NCBI RefSeq assembly: GCF_004358105.1
Contig: NZ_SMYL01000002.1
Span: 62,001-126,000, forward strand
Direction of reading: 5' to 3'
Source of the DNA: Sapientia aquatica
GTDB lineage: Bacteria; Pseudomonadota; Gammaproteobacteria; Burkholderiales; Burkholderiaceae_D
Length of the DNA stretch: 64,000 nt
Numbering within the stretch: position 1 is the first letter of the stretch; each line of letters opens with the position of its first letter. The notes under the pieces were generated by a model that was not told the origin of the DNA, did no database searches, and saw nothing but the letters and a program-made list of their open reading frames with translations. The translations under genes and the position numbers were made by a program. Positions 37,756 to 46,986 of the stretch are shown piece after piece.

Positions 37756-38931
37756 ATGAAGAATCAAGTGTATTTAGCCTGTATTGGTACCCGTCCCGAA
37801 ATTATTAAAATGGCGCCGATTTATCACGAACTCAAAGCGCGTGGCGACCAAATATTGTTAGTTCACACCGGTCAACACGAAGCGATTGCCGAAGCCCTCT
37901 ACGACTTCTTCGACATGCCGCCCGATATCAATGTGGTGCTCAAGCGCAAATCGACTTCGCTGGCGCATTTAACCTCTGCCTTGTTGGACGCCGTTGATGA
38001 CGCCATGCAAGAGCTCAAGCCCGATGTGATCTTGGTGCAGGGTGACACAACGTCGGCTATGGTGGGTTCGCTAATCGCGTATTACTACGGCAAGCCAGTC
38101 GCGCACGTTGAAGCCGGATTGCGCACGCACGAGCACGAACCTTTTCCTGAAGAAAAAAATCGTGAATTAATAGGTCGATTAGCGCATTGGCATTTTTCAC
38201 CGACTAAACAAGCGTCAAACAATTTGCTGCAAGAAGGCATCGATGCCTCGCGTATTTTTGACGTGGGCAATACCGTGATCGACGCCGCGCTGTGGACGCG
38301 CCAGCGCATTATGCAAAACAATGGTGAGCGCAGTGCGGCCATGCCTGCCAATTTGCAGCAGTTTGAATTAGATTTCCCCGACGAACGTTTGATCTTAGTT
38401 ACCGCGCACCGACGCGAAAACTGGGGCCAGCCGATACGTAACATTGCCAAAGCAATTGGATTAGTGCTTAGTCAGCACGAAGATGTGGTCGCGGTTTGGC
38501 CGGTGCATCCTAATCCAGCGGTACGGACGGATATCGAAGCTGAGTTAAAAAAATTGCCTTTGGACGTGCGCCAACGCATTTGTCTGACTGAATCGTTGGG
38601 CTATCAAACCTTAATCGCGCTACTTATGCGTTGCGATTTCACTTTGACCGATTCTGGCGGAATTCAAGAAGAAGCCTCTGCCTTTGGCAAACCAGTTTTG
38701 ATTGCACGCACTAGCACCGAAAGGCAAGAATTGGTCGACAACGGCGGTGCCTTATTGGTCGGCACCGACGTCGCCAACATCGTCGCCCACATTGATTTGC
38801 TGCTGGAAAACCAAGCTCATTACGACAGCATGAAGCTCGATAAAAGTCCTTTTGGTGACGGCAACAGCGCGCAGCGCATCGTCGATATTTTGTCCAATAA
38901 AACGCTACTGCAAGAACAGGCTTACGTTTAA
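37756..38931 (+). CDS. wecB: UDP-N-acetylglucosamine 2-epimerase (non-hydrolysing)
   Basis: Interconverts UDP-GlcNAc and UDP-ManNAc. GTRPEIIKMAPI at the N terminus, VQGDTTSAMVGSL, HVEAGLRTHEHEPFPEEKNRELIGRLAHWHF, VTAHRRENWG and LTDSGGIQEEASAFGKPVLIARTSTERQE are all family hallmarks. 391 residues, normal. In E. coli WecB is needed, with NfrA/NfrB, for the surface glycan used by phage N4. Its place directly behind a processive synthase suggests the polymer here contains ManNAc. A 39-base gap separates it from the previous gene. Confidence 0.93.
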   Translation: MKNQVYLACIGTRPEIIKMAPIYHELKARGDQILLVHTGQHEAIAEALYDFFDMPPDINVVLKRKSTSLAHLTSALLDAVDDAMQELKPDVILVQGDTTSAMVGSLIAYYYGKPVAHVEAGLRTHEHEPFPEEKNRELIGRLAHWHFSPTKQASNNLLQEGIDASRIFDVGNTVIDAALWTRQRIMQNNGERSAAMPANLQQFELDFPDERLILVTAHRRENWGQPIRNIAKAIGLVLSQHEDVVAVWPVHPNPAVRTDIEAELKKLPLDVRQRICLTESLGYQTLIALLMRCDFTLTDSGGIQEEASAFGKPVLIARTSTERQELVDNGGALLVGTDVANIVAHIDLLLENQAHYDSMKLDKSPFGDGNSAQRIVDILSNKTLLQEQAYV

Positions 38932-38998
38932 TTCTCGCTCAAACAGTGCAGCCAGATTGTTTAATCCTTAACCGAATATTTTCACCAGAAGGAAATCA

Positions 38999-39808
38999 AT
39001 GACGACCAAACACATACCAATTCCAATGGACGGCGCGAGCTTTCAACGAACGCTGGCATTGCAACATCGTGCGATAACGCGAATCGCGTTCCCTCCTAGT
39101 TTGTTGTTGCAGCTAGTGTATTTGCCGATTCTGTTTTGCGGCTTAATTCTGTGGGTGAAGCCCTATCTGTTTTCTTTTTGGGCGCAATGCATTGCTTTCT
39201 GGAGCGGCTTTCTAGGTTTATCGTTAGGCTTTCCAAGCAATGGAGCAGCGCCGGCAGAGACTGATCCGCTTGGCTTAATTTGGAGCGGCGGTGCGATGGC
39301 GATGTATTCGCCCACCGCGCTTGAATTAGTAATTAGTGCGCTCTTGGTGATCGCCGCGTTGGCAGCCAGTGCGCTGATGATTGGGGCGCTAGCGCCGCTT
39401 AAATATGTGATCCGAATTTTGGCAACAGTGGTGGCGGTGTCTATCGCTTATTTTATGTTTTGGCCGACTCAGTTTCCGTATTCGATCGCCAGCCATATTC
39501 GCGATATTGCCAGTTTGGGCTATGTGCTACTTCTCGTCGTTCCGGTAATGCTGACGTTTGGCTATTACGTTTTTCCGTTTAGCTTAGCGCTTAAGATTAA
39601 AAATACCTTATTAATTTTGGCGTATTTCGTGATTTTTATTCCCTTGCAGATTGTGTTGCACGTGCTGATTTTGCAGAATTTTTCCTTATTGTTTGCACCA
39701 GTTTTGTATATCTGCTTCGGCACGCTGCTTGATGTATTGATCTTTATCGCGCTCTATTCTTGGGCGGCTAGCACCATTCCAGAAGAAGCAACAATACCCG
39801 CTACCTAG
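38999..39808 (+). CDS. integral membrane protein of unknown function
   Basis: 269 residues with about six hydrophobic helices (starts near 32, 50, 110, 135, 175, 205 and 225) and no recognised motif. It is the last gene of the glycan operon, 67 bases after wecB. It may assist export or anchoring. Purine-rich AGAAGGAAA precedes the ATG. A small CCTAGC/GCTAGG stem at 39804-39818 overlaps the stop and separates it from the convergent next gene. Confidence 0.65.
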   Translation: MTTKHIPIPMDGASFQRTLALQHRAITRIAFPPSLLLQLVYLPILFCGLILWVKPYLFSFWAQCIAFWSGFLGLSLGFPSNGAAPAETDPLGLIWSGGAMAMYSPTALELVISALLVIAALAASALMIGALAPLKYVIRILATVVAVSIAYFMFWPTQFPYSIASHIRDIASLGYVLLLVVPVMLTFGYYVFPFSLALKIKNTLLILAYFVIFIPLQIVLHVLILQNFSLLFAPVLYICFGTLLDVLIFIALYSWAASTIPEEATIPAT

Positions 39809-39825
39809 CCAAGCTAGGCAGTTTG

Positions 39826-40656
39826 TTAGGCGCGGGTGAATAACATTGCAATTCCAACCAAGGGCCACTCGACCATTTTCCGAATAGGTGTGACGAGTGG
39901 AATTGGCTTCAATAGCATTTTGATCGCCATGGCGAACGGATAATGATCGCGTGCTAAGCGTTTGACGGTCAGGCTGTAGTTAGTCCAATCGGCGGGCACA
40001 AATTGACGATGAGGATAAAAGCCTTGATGCACATGTTTGAAAGCGATGTAGGCATCTTGACTTTGGATGCCGCCCAAACGTCGCCAAATTGCCATGATTA
40101 GTGCTGGTACGCTGTGCTGTTCAATCGCATGGTATTTGCTGAAATACTGCCGAAAATGGTTGTAATGCATCACTTCATCGGCTTTGATTAACGCTAAAAT
40201 TTGCCGCAAAACTGGTTCGCGCACGTAGTGTTGCAGGGCGCGATAGAAGCTTGATGTGCCAGTCTCTACCACGCAGCGCGCCATGAGTTCCAAGCTTTTG
40301 TGTGCTTCGAGCTGATCGATGGTGCACAGTGCGCTGTACTGCAAATAAAACGCTTTAAAGCTTGTTTTCCAATCGAACTCGGGCCAGACCGTTTGCACAT
40401 ACGTTTTGAGCGCCGTGCCATGTTGCACCTCTTCCTTTTGCCAACATTCTGCTAGCCATTTGGTGAGCGTTTTATCCTCCTTAAATAGTTGAATCAAATT
40501 ACCCGCATACATTTCGGACAGAATTTCGACAAACGATGCTGAGGCTAAGGTCAGGAATAAAAAATGGTCATCCGCCACCAATGTTTTATCCACTTCATTA
40601 AACGGAATAGTCGCCAGCGTAGCGCGGGGTTTGCTGCCAAGATCGGTTTCTGTCAT
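39826..40656 (-). CDS. ferritin-like diiron protein, acyl-ACP-desaturase-like
   Basis: 276 residues, helical. The two Glu-x-x-His motifs of a carboxylate-bridged diiron centre are clear: E76-x-x-H79 in WQKEEVQHGTAL and E161-x-x-H164 in IKADEVMHYNHF. Additional Glu at about 44 and 131 fit the remaining ligands. The EEVQHG and ADEVMH contexts resemble EENRHG and ADEKRH of acyl-ACP desaturases, so a desaturase or oxygenase role is more likely than iron storage. No electron donor gene is adjacent. Function uncertain. Confidence 0.7.
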   Translation of the reverse strand: MTETDLGSKPRATLATIPFNEVDKTLVADDHFLFLTLASASFVEILSEMYAGNLIQLFKEDKTLTKWLAECWQKEEVQHGTALKTYVQTVWPEFDWKTSFKAFYLQYSALCTIDQLEAHKSLELMARCVVETGTSSFYRALQHYVREPVLRQILALIKADEVMHYNHFRQYFSKYHAIEQHSVPALIMAIWRRLGGIQSQDAYIAFKHVHQGFYPHRQFVPADWTNYSLTVKRLARDHYPFAMAIKMLLKPIPLVTPIRKMVEWPLVGIAMLFTRA

Positions 40657-40742
40657 TAAATTGCTCCAAATACTTACTTTGTTATTGCCATACGCAGGCG
40701 GGCTAATTAAGCCGTTTATTGCAGCAGCGGCACCAATTTAAT

Positions 40743-41783
40743 TTAGCGATGTTCCTCCGAATGTGGTTCATTCGCTCTTGGGCTTTGTGGTGCTGGTCTG
40801 GATTGTTGTGGAACGGGATGTGCTTGTTGTTCTGGTCGAGATTGCGGCGGCGTTGGACGCGCTTGTTGTGGGGCGGGATGCGGTTGCTGCGCTTGTTGAT
40901 GGGCCGGTTGATTCGGCGCTGCTGCGGGACGGTTCGCTTGATTCATATGCTGATCTTGCGGATTCCTATTTTGTGGTTGTTGATTCGGACGCGTCATGTG
41001 CTGACCTTTTGGTCTCATGTCTCCCGCATGCATAGTTCCGGCGGGATGAGCAGCTTCAGGCGGGGCAGCATGACTTGGCTCGATATTGCCGGTCTTAAAA
41101 TTGCCTAGCTCCGAGGTCGCGGCAACGTGCGGCTGACCGTGGTTCACACTATGGCGCTGCTCGTCGCTGCTGTGCGCGGCGTTTTCATGGTTAGCTTGTT
41201 CATTGGTGGCGCGGTTGTGCGGCATGTTGTTGATGATCAGGTCGCCTTTGCTCGGTTGAGCGCGCGTGCCGCCGTTGCCACCATTAAAGCTACTGCGCCG
41301 TTCATCACCGTGATTTTCTAAACGGGCGGAATACATATTGGGAATAGCGGAACGACCGATATTATTCGCTTCGCGGTTATAACGAAATGCGCCGCCATTC
41401 CAATAGCCGCCTTGATAGCCGTTGCCGGAATAACCGTAACCGTAATTAATCCCGCCGTAATAACCGATATGCGCACCCCAATACCCACCGCGCCACGCGT
41501 AATTGTTACCCTCAAAAGCCCAATATCCCGGCGTCCATAAAGCGCCTTCATAAGGTGCTACCACCCAAGTACCGGGCACCCAGTAATAGTCATTATTATC
41601 GGGGTCCCACGACCAATAACCTGGCGTCCACAAATACCCGTTCCCCGGAATTGGCGGCTGGGCATAGATAGGCAAAATCGGCGGTGCAATGGTGATACTG
41701 ATTTGTGCTAGTGCGCCAGTGGTTAATGCGCCAAATCCAATTAAGCCTACTAATAGCAGGGCGTGGGGCGAAATTTTGTTCAT
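40743..41783 (-). CDS. secreted YXWGXW-repeat protein with Q/P/H-rich tail
   Basis: 346 residues from ATG 41783. A signal peptide (about 1-27, ending GALAQ) is followed by aromatic repeats of the type YLWTPGYWSW, YYWVPGTWV, ALWTPGYWA and YAWRGGYWG (about 45-115). A Gly/Tyr/Asn stretch follows, then a long low-complexity tail (about 190-346) rich in Gln, Pro, His, Ala and Asn. The repeat family is common in proteobacteria and of unknown function. The tail looks disordered and might bind metal or surface polymers. ATG 41798 is a less likely start. Confidence 0.8.
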   Translation of the reverse strand: MNKISPHALLLVGLIGFGALTTGALAQISITIAPPILPIYAQPPIPGNGYLWTPGYWSWDPDNNDYYWVPGTWVVAPYEGALWTPGYWAFEGNNYAWRGGYWGAHIGYYGGINYGYGYSGNGYQGGYWNGGAFRYNREANNIGRSAIPNMYSARLENHGDERRSSFNGGNGGTRAQPSKGDLIINNMPHNRATNEQANHENAAHSSDEQRHSVNHGQPHVAATSELGNFKTGNIEPSHAAPPEAAHPAGTMHAGDMRPKGQHMTRPNQQPQNRNPQDQHMNQANRPAAAPNQPAHQQAQQPHPAPQQARPTPPQSRPEQQAHPVPQQSRPAPQSPRANEPHSEEHR

Positions 41784-41978
41784 GGGTGGTCCAGTCATTT
41801 CGCGTTATGCGAGGTAAGGAATAGCGCTTTGAACTGCCAAAGCAATAGGATTCAATAAATAGAAAAATGCGGCGCAATTGCTGCCCGCTTGCTAGTCTGA
41901 ATGATGCGCTTTATAAAATTTTGGTCTGTGTCGTGACGTACATAGTGCGCTAATACCAGCGTTTTGCAGTAGGCGAAT

Positions 41979-42020
41979 GTTCGTCATCGCACCGAGCGCA
42001 AACTGATCATTATTTATAGT
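41979..42020 (+). promoter_or_regulatory. palindrome GTTCG-N4-CGCAC and -10 of the Old Yellow Enzyme gene
   Basis: GTTCG-TCAT-CGCAC (41979-41992) is one base off the palindrome seen elsewhere. TATAGT (42015-42020) puts its centre exactly at -41.5 of a start near 42027. This is the best -10 among the sites of this type. The 300-bp divergent gap (41784-42083) shows nothing else. Confidence 0.5.
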
Positions 42021-42083
42021 TCTTGTTGGACTTCATCCCCGACCAAAATCACTCTACATCGATCCCACACTAGGAGAATCAAG

Positions 42084-43157
42084 ATGCTCTTCGATACCTA
42101 CACTGCCCGTAAGTTGGTACTGCGTAACCGCATCGTTATGTCCCCGATGACGCGCAATCGGGCTTTGCACGCCAATACACCGAATCAATTAATGGCGCAG
42201 TATTACGGCCAACGTGCAGATGCCGGTTTGATCATCACCGAAGGTACATCGCCATCACCTAACGGCTTGGGTTACGCCCGCATTCCGGGTATGTTTAATT
42301 CCGAGCAAGTCGAAGGCTGGAAGTTGATTACTAAAACCGTGCATGACAAAGGCGGGAAAATCGTATTGCAATTAATGCATACCGGTAGAGTCAGCCACAC
42401 CAGCAATCTACCGCAAGGTGCGGAAGTCATCGGCCCGAGCGCGGTCGTTTGTCCGGGCGAAGTGCATATTTATAACGACGGTGTGGAGCCATACAGCTTG
42501 CCGCGTGCCATGACGGAGAGCGATATTAGTCAAACCGTTGCGGAATATGCGCGCGCTGCTTCATTAGCAATGGAGGCTGGCTTTGATGGGGTAGAGCTGC
42601 ATGCGGCCAATGGCTATTTAATCGAGCAATTCTTAAATCCGCTGATCAATTTACGCAAGGATAAATACGGTGTGGATATGACTGGCCGCAATCGTTTTGC
42701 GTTAGATCTAGCCCACGCGGCTAGCGCGGCAATTGGGGCAGAGCGAGTCGGAATTCGCTTGTCGCCTTATGGGAATTTCAACGGCACAGGCGCTTTTCCT
42801 GAAGTGGACGAACAGTATTTAGCGCTAGTGCAGGCCTTGTCGACGTTAGGTTTGTTGTATGTGCATTTGCTAGATCATTCCGCAATGGGCGCGCCGCCAG
42901 TCCCTGCCGAGCTGAAAACTCGTCTGCGCAACGCTTTTGACGGCCCATTTATTGTGGCCGGCGGCTTTAATGCGGCCACTGCAGAACAAGCTTTGGTCGA
43001 CAATCAAGCCGATTTGATTGCTTTTGGTCGTCCGTTTTTAGCCAATCCCGATTTGGTTACCCGCTTAAAAACAGGTGCCGCGCTCAATATTCCAGATATG
43101 GAAACTTTTTATACGCCTGACGCAAAAGGCTATACCGATTACCCAGCGCTGGATTAA
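42084..43157 (+). CDS. Old Yellow Enzyme family ene-reductase (NemA-like)
   Basis: FMN-dependent NAD(P)H:enoate reductase that reduces activated C=C bonds and often nitro compounds. 357 residues forming a TIM barrel. The N-terminal NRIVMSPMTRNRA, the substrate-binding HAANGYLIEQFLNP (His/Asn pair) and the FMN phosphate region GGFNAATAEQAL plus LIAFGRPFLANPDL are typical. GAGAATC precedes the ATG. It stands alone between divergent and convergent neighbours. A role in electrophile detoxification is likely by family. Confidence 0.93.
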   Translation: MLFDTYTARKLVLRNRIVMSPMTRNRALHANTPNQLMAQYYGQRADAGLIITEGTSPSPNGLGYARIPGMFNSEQVEGWKLITKTVHDKGGKIVLQLMHTGRVSHTSNLPQGAEVIGPSAVVCPGEVHIYNDGVEPYSLPRAMTESDISQTVAEYARAASLAMEAGFDGVELHAANGYLIEQFLNPLINLRKDKYGVDMTGRNRFALDLAHAASAAIGAERVGIRLSPYGNFNGTGAFPEVDEQYLALVQALSTLGLLYVHLLDHSAMGAPPVPAELKTRLRNAFDGPFIVAGGFNAATAEQALVDNQADLIAFGRPFLANPDLVTRLKTGAALNIPDMETFYTPDAKGYTDYPALD

Positions 43158-43163
43158 TTCATT

Positions 43164-43192
43164 CAGGTGTTGGGCGCAGCGCTCAACACCTG
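43164..43192. terminator. terminator between convergent genes
   Basis: CAGGTGTTGGGC (43164-43175), loop GCAGC, GCTCAACACCTG (43181-43192): a 12-bp stem with one G-U, 6 bases after the ene-reductase stop and followed by TTAATT. It serves the gap between the ene-reductase and the convergent ABC operon. Confidence 0.6.
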
Positions 43193-43208
43193 TTAATTCC
43201 GCAGTCGA

Positions 43209-44351
43209 TCAGCCTCGGAAAATATCAAACGGTTCGATCATCAACACCTTTCTAATGCCAAAGTAGCTCGAAATCCCGGCAATTAAAATCACCATCCCAA
43301 ACGCTGATTCCAAATTCATAAACGTAATCGTTGAGGCATAGTTAGGCATATTCCACTTGGCTAAGGTAATCATTAAGGTTACTAAACCAATGCCTAAGCC
43401 GTATCCGGTGATGCAGGTAAAACTAGCCATAAATAAAATCATCACGATCAATTCGCGACTCTTTGCGCCTATTGCTTTGAGTGCGCCGAATTTGTCCACG
43501 TTTTCAATCACGAAGGTATAAAAGGTTTGCCCTGAGATCGACAATCCCACCAAAAAAGCAATCGCGGTCATCATTAAGATATTGGTGCCGATACCAGTTT
43601 TGTAGGTGTAATAGTCGGCAATGCGTTGATTAAATTCGTCTTTGCTGAGCGCGATATAACCCAGATCAGCTACCTTCTTTTTAATCGAAACCAACGCTGC
43701 TGGACTTTTTGCTTGTGCCAATACATAGGAAATAGTGAAGCGCGGACTAGGTATGTATTCGATTGCCCGGCTATAGGTGGTGTACAACGTTGGAATCCCG
43801 TTTAATCCGTTCGAAGCGACTTTGGCGATGCCAACGATTACGCCGCGGTGATCATTTAATTCAAACACAGTACCGACTTTGGGATTATTTAATTTATAGA
43901 ATTCGGCATCATTGACGGCGATAAAGGAGTTGTCGGCGTAAATGTCCAAAATATTGCCCTGCTCCAGTTCAGGCCGTCCGAACAAGCTAGTGTCATCGAG
44001 ACCCACGACTACAACGGATTGAAAAATCCCATTCTCCAACCTAAGCTGCGCTCCACCGATATACAGCGGCGCTGCATAAGTGACGCCATCCATACTCAGC
44101 ACTGCATCCAATAAATAGTCGGGCAAGGGAATAGATGAACTGGCGGTGTTGACCGCTGGATCCATAATCCAGAGATCGGCCCCGATATTGGTTACGGTGG
44201 AATAGGCCCGATTCAGAATTCCTGCAAACATCGACGTCATTTGCACCATCAAAAATACCGAAAACGTAATCCCGATTAACAAAGCGGTAAATTTTGCCTT
44301 ATCGTTGACCAGCAGCTTAAAGCCGATGCGTATGATGCCGCTGTATTTCAT
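43209..44351 (-). CDS. ABC transporter permease, DevC-like
   Basis: 380 residues with the MacB/FtsX topology: one N-terminal membrane helix (about 17-38), a large periplasmic domain and three C-terminal helices (from about 255). FGALKAIGAKSRELI before the last helices is the usual coupling region. Its ATG overlaps the preceding outer membrane channel gene by 4 bases (ATGA). Last gene of the four-gene efflux operon. DevC-type permeases work with a DevA ATPase and a DevB adaptor; the substrate is unknown. Confidence 0.85.
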   Translation of the reverse strand: MKYSGIIRIGFKLLVNDKAKFTALLIGITFSVFLMVQMTSMFAGILNRAYSTVTNIGADLWIMDPAVNTASSSIPLPDYLLDAVLSMDGVTYAAPLYIGGAQLRLENGIFQSVVVVGLDDTSLFGRPELEQGNILDIYADNSFIAVNDAEFYKLNNPKVGTVFELNDHRGVIVGIAKVASNGLNGIPTLYTTYSRAIEYIPSPRFTISYVLAQAKSPAALVSIKKKVADLGYIALSKDEFNQRIADYYTYKTGIGTNILMMTAIAFLVGLSISGQTFYTFVIENVDKFGALKAIGAKSRELIVMILFMASFTCITGYGLGIGLVTLMITLAKWNMPNYASTITFMNLESAFGMVILIAGISSYFGIRKVLMIEPFDIFRG

Positions 44352-45901
44352 GGCGCGGCTCCGGTAATTGCTGCTTGATCTGCATTCCACCAGCCACCAC
44401 CGAGTGCCACGTACAACGCGACCGTATCCTGGTAGCGCTGCACCAAGGCTTGTAGATAGTTAATTTTCGCTTGGTGTAATTGCACATCAGCCGCGAGTAC
44501 ATCGGCATAGGCGGTCAGACCGGAAGTGTTAGTGACTTGCAGTAGCTGCCAATTGGTGAGCGCATAACTTTGCGCTGCCCACTGCGCCTGATTATTTTCA
44601 GCGTCGTGTTCCAAACCGTTAAGCGTATCGGCTACTTGGGCGAATGCTAGTAAAACTGTTTGTTGATAATTTCCCTGCGCTGCGTCGAACGCATCGATAG
44701 CTGCCTTGCGTTGGTACCATAAAGTCCCACCTTGAAAGATAGGAATCGCAATCGACGGACCAAAGCTCCAGAAGCGCCCGCCCGGTAACGATAGATGATG
44801 AACATTGTTTCCTGCTACGCCATAGCTGGCCGATAAACTAATGCTGGGAAACAGCGCCGCTGTGGCGACGCCAATATTGGCACTGGCGACATGTAAGAGG
44901 GCTTCGGATTCTAAAATATCGGGACGCTGCCTGACCAACTTTGACGGCAAACTCAGTGGCAAATTAGTGGGTAATTCCAATTCGGAAAATTCAATATCAA
45001 GCAACTTGGCATTAGCGGGTAGCACGCCTTCTAAGATCGCTAACAAATGTTCGCTTTGGTCATACTTCAATCGGAGCGACGCTAAATTCGATTGACTGGC
45101 GCTAATCGCACTTTGTGCAATTAAAACGGTTGAATAAGCCGCTGTGCCCGCTTGATATTGCGCTTGGCGGGCCTGTAATTGTTGCTGTTGCAGCGCGATT
45201 AATTGCTGGGTAAGTTGGATTTGGCTGTGATAAGCAGCGCGTGCGATTGCGGTATTGACGACATTAGCGGTGAGCGTTAAATAAGCGGCCGTGGTTAAGT
45301 GCTGCTGATACTCCGCTTGCGCTTTCAGGCCTTCGACCATGCGCCGTTCACCGCCAAAAATATCGAGTGGGTAACCGATAGATCCGCTGACGGTGACCAA
45401 GTTATAAATACTGCCTTTGCTGTCTAATCCGGTTTGAAGCGGCGCGGAACGGGATCGGCTTGCTCCCGCATCCAACTCGACGGTTGGGAAAAAAATCCCA
45501 TAGCCCGAGCGTAAATTATCCTGACTCTGGCGTAGCGTGGCGTTCGCCGCTTGGATGGTCGGATTAGCGCTTAAGGCTTGCTGCACTAAGGAATTGAGTT
45601 GGGTAGATTTAAATAGCATCCACCAGTTGTTGTGAACTTCAGACGAAATATCGACATGTTGACTGACCTGTGTTGCGCCGCCAATTCCATTGGGCGCAAT
45701 CGCTACAAGCGGTACTTTGGTGTACTGCGTCACGTTAGGCGCAACGGGACTTACAAAGTCTGGCCCAACTGCGCAACCGCCTAATATCAGCAGCAATAAC
45801 CATATCAATAAAAACAACAGCGAACCGCTAGGATGTTGGATTGATCGGGAACAGAGAAATCGTGCAGCAATATTGAATAAAGCCGGAGCTGATGCATTCA
45901 T
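44348..45901 (-). CDS. NodT-type outer membrane efflux lipoprotein
   Basis: 517 residues. A signal sequence with lipobox LILGGC (Cys43) is followed by AVGPDFVSP, the hallmark of the NodT/OprM family of TolC-like channels. Two TolC repeats follow with long helices rich in Gln and Ala (VRQRPDILESEALLHVASANIGVATAALFPSISLSAS in the second). It shares one base with the adaptor gene (TAATG). Having the channel inside a DevABC-type operon, between adaptor and permease, makes the transporter self-contained across both membranes. Confidence 0.88.
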   Translation of the reverse strand: MNASAPALFNIAARFLCSRSIQHPSGSLLFLLIWLLLLILGGCAVGPDFVSPVAPNVTQYTKVPLVAIAPNGIGGATQVSQHVDISSEVHNNWWMLFKSTQLNSLVQQALSANPTIQAANATLRQSQDNLRSGYGIFFPTVELDAGASRSRSAPLQTGLDSKGSIYNLVTVSGSIGYPLDIFGGERRMVEGLKAQAEYQQHLTTAAYLTLTANVVNTAIARAAYHSQIQLTQQLIALQQQQLQARQAQYQAGTAAYSTVLIAQSAISASQSNLASLRLKYDQSEHLLAILEGVLPANAKLLDIEFSELELPTNLPLSLPSKLVRQRPDILESEALLHVASANIGVATAALFPSISLSASYGVAGNNVHHLSLPGGRFWSFGPSIAIPIFQGGTLWYQRKAAIDAFDAAQGNYQQTVLLAFAQVADTLNGLEHDAENNQAQWAAQSYALTNWQLLQVTNTSGLTAYADVLAADVQLHQAKINYLQALVQRYQDTVALYVALGGGWWNADQAAITGAAP

Positions 45902-46986
45902 TATTTTTTTCCAATAAATACGTCAACCTGCTGACCGGGAAATACTAATGGCACATCTTTTTTAGCGAATTTAAAAATAATCGGCAAGACCCGCAAATCG
46001 ACTTTCTCTTGACGTTGATTCGATAGCTCGATCTTTGGAGAGACCAACGGTTGAATCCGCACAAATTCTAGGTTGACCTTTTGCGTGCTGCCGCGAATTT
46101 GCATCTGCGCTTTCATGTGATTGACATCAGGAATGCGCGACAGCAGGATTTCATCGACGAAGCAGCGCACGGCCAGATACTCTTGCGGAGTGCCAAGCAC
46201 CAAGACCGGATTACTGCCTTGGGTATAAGTGTCATAAGCGCCGGCTGATGAAACATAACTGCCTATGCTGGCATTGACCGCTAACACCACACCGTCGGCT
46301 TGCGCTTTGATGACATATTTAGCGACTAAGGCCGTGGCCGAGAAGTAAGCTTGTTTGGCAGCATCGCTTAGTTTTTGTTGACTTTTAATGTCGTAACTCC
46401 ATGCGCCCGCTTTGGTGAGCAGGTATTGTTTATTCGCTAAAGCTAACGTGGTGCTAGCTTCTAAAACGGTATTTTTGGCCGTATCGACAATATCTTTGCT
46501 AATCGAACGCGGATCGAGTTGGTATGCCACTTGCCGTTTGGCGTATTGATCCTCGGCAGTTTTTAATGCCGATTCGGCTTGTGCGACTTGCGCTTGGCTA
46601 ATGGCTAAAGTCTCTTTGCGCGGTTGCGCTTTTAATTCTTGCAGCAACTCCAGCGCTGATTCCGATTGCAACCGTAATTGTTCGGCCGTGGCTTTTTGTA
46701 CCGAATCATCGATTGATAGCAGCAATGCCCCAGCCGCAACCGTTTGGCCTTCATGCACCCATATTTTAGTAATTGGCCCTGCAACTTCAGGGAAGATAGA
46801 AATATTTTCGCCCGACTCTTGATCACTCTCTATCATCCCATTGGAATAAATTGCCGATTCGTAGGGATTGCTGGTTGGAGTAAAAACGGGTGGCTGCGCG
46901 GTGCGCACAATGCCGAAAATATAGGCGCTAATTAAACCCGCAATAATGCCCAAAACCGCTAGGCCAAAGATGATGTTGTTTCTCAT
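45901..46986 (-). CDS. periplasmic adaptor (HlyD/DevB-like)
   Basis: 361 residues with an N-terminal membrane anchor (about 5-27), a lipoyl-type half motif (ISIFPEVAGPITKIWVHEGQTVAAGALLLSIDD), a helical hairpin (about 95-210) and the second lipoyl half (VIKAQADGVVLAVNASIGSYV). A C-terminal beta domain follows. Links the inner membrane ABC complex to the outer membrane channel. It overlaps the ATPase gene by 4 bases. Confidence 0.88.
   Translation of the reverse strand: MRNNIIFGLAVLGIIAGLISAYIFGIVRTAQPPVFTPTSNPYESAIYSNGMIESDQESGENISIFPEVAGPITKIWVHEGQTVAAGALLLSIDDSVQKATAEQLRLQSESALELLQELKAQPRKETLAISQAQVAQAESALKTAEDQYAKRQVAYQLDPRSISKDIVDTAKNTVLEASTTLALANKQYLLTKAGAWSYDIKSQQKLSDAAKQAYFSATALVAKYVIKAQADGVVLAVNASIGSYVSSAGAYDTYTQGSNPVLVLGTPQEYLAVRCFVDEILLSRIPDVNHMKAQMQIRGSTQKVNLEFVRIQPLVSPKIELSNQRQEKVDLRVLPIIFKFAKKDVPLVFPGQQVDVFIGKK

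Noticed and set aside
40719-41108. Long open frames opposite the YXWGXW gene tail
   Set aside because: They arise from the skewed Gln/Pro/His codons of the real gene; no ribosome site or domain.
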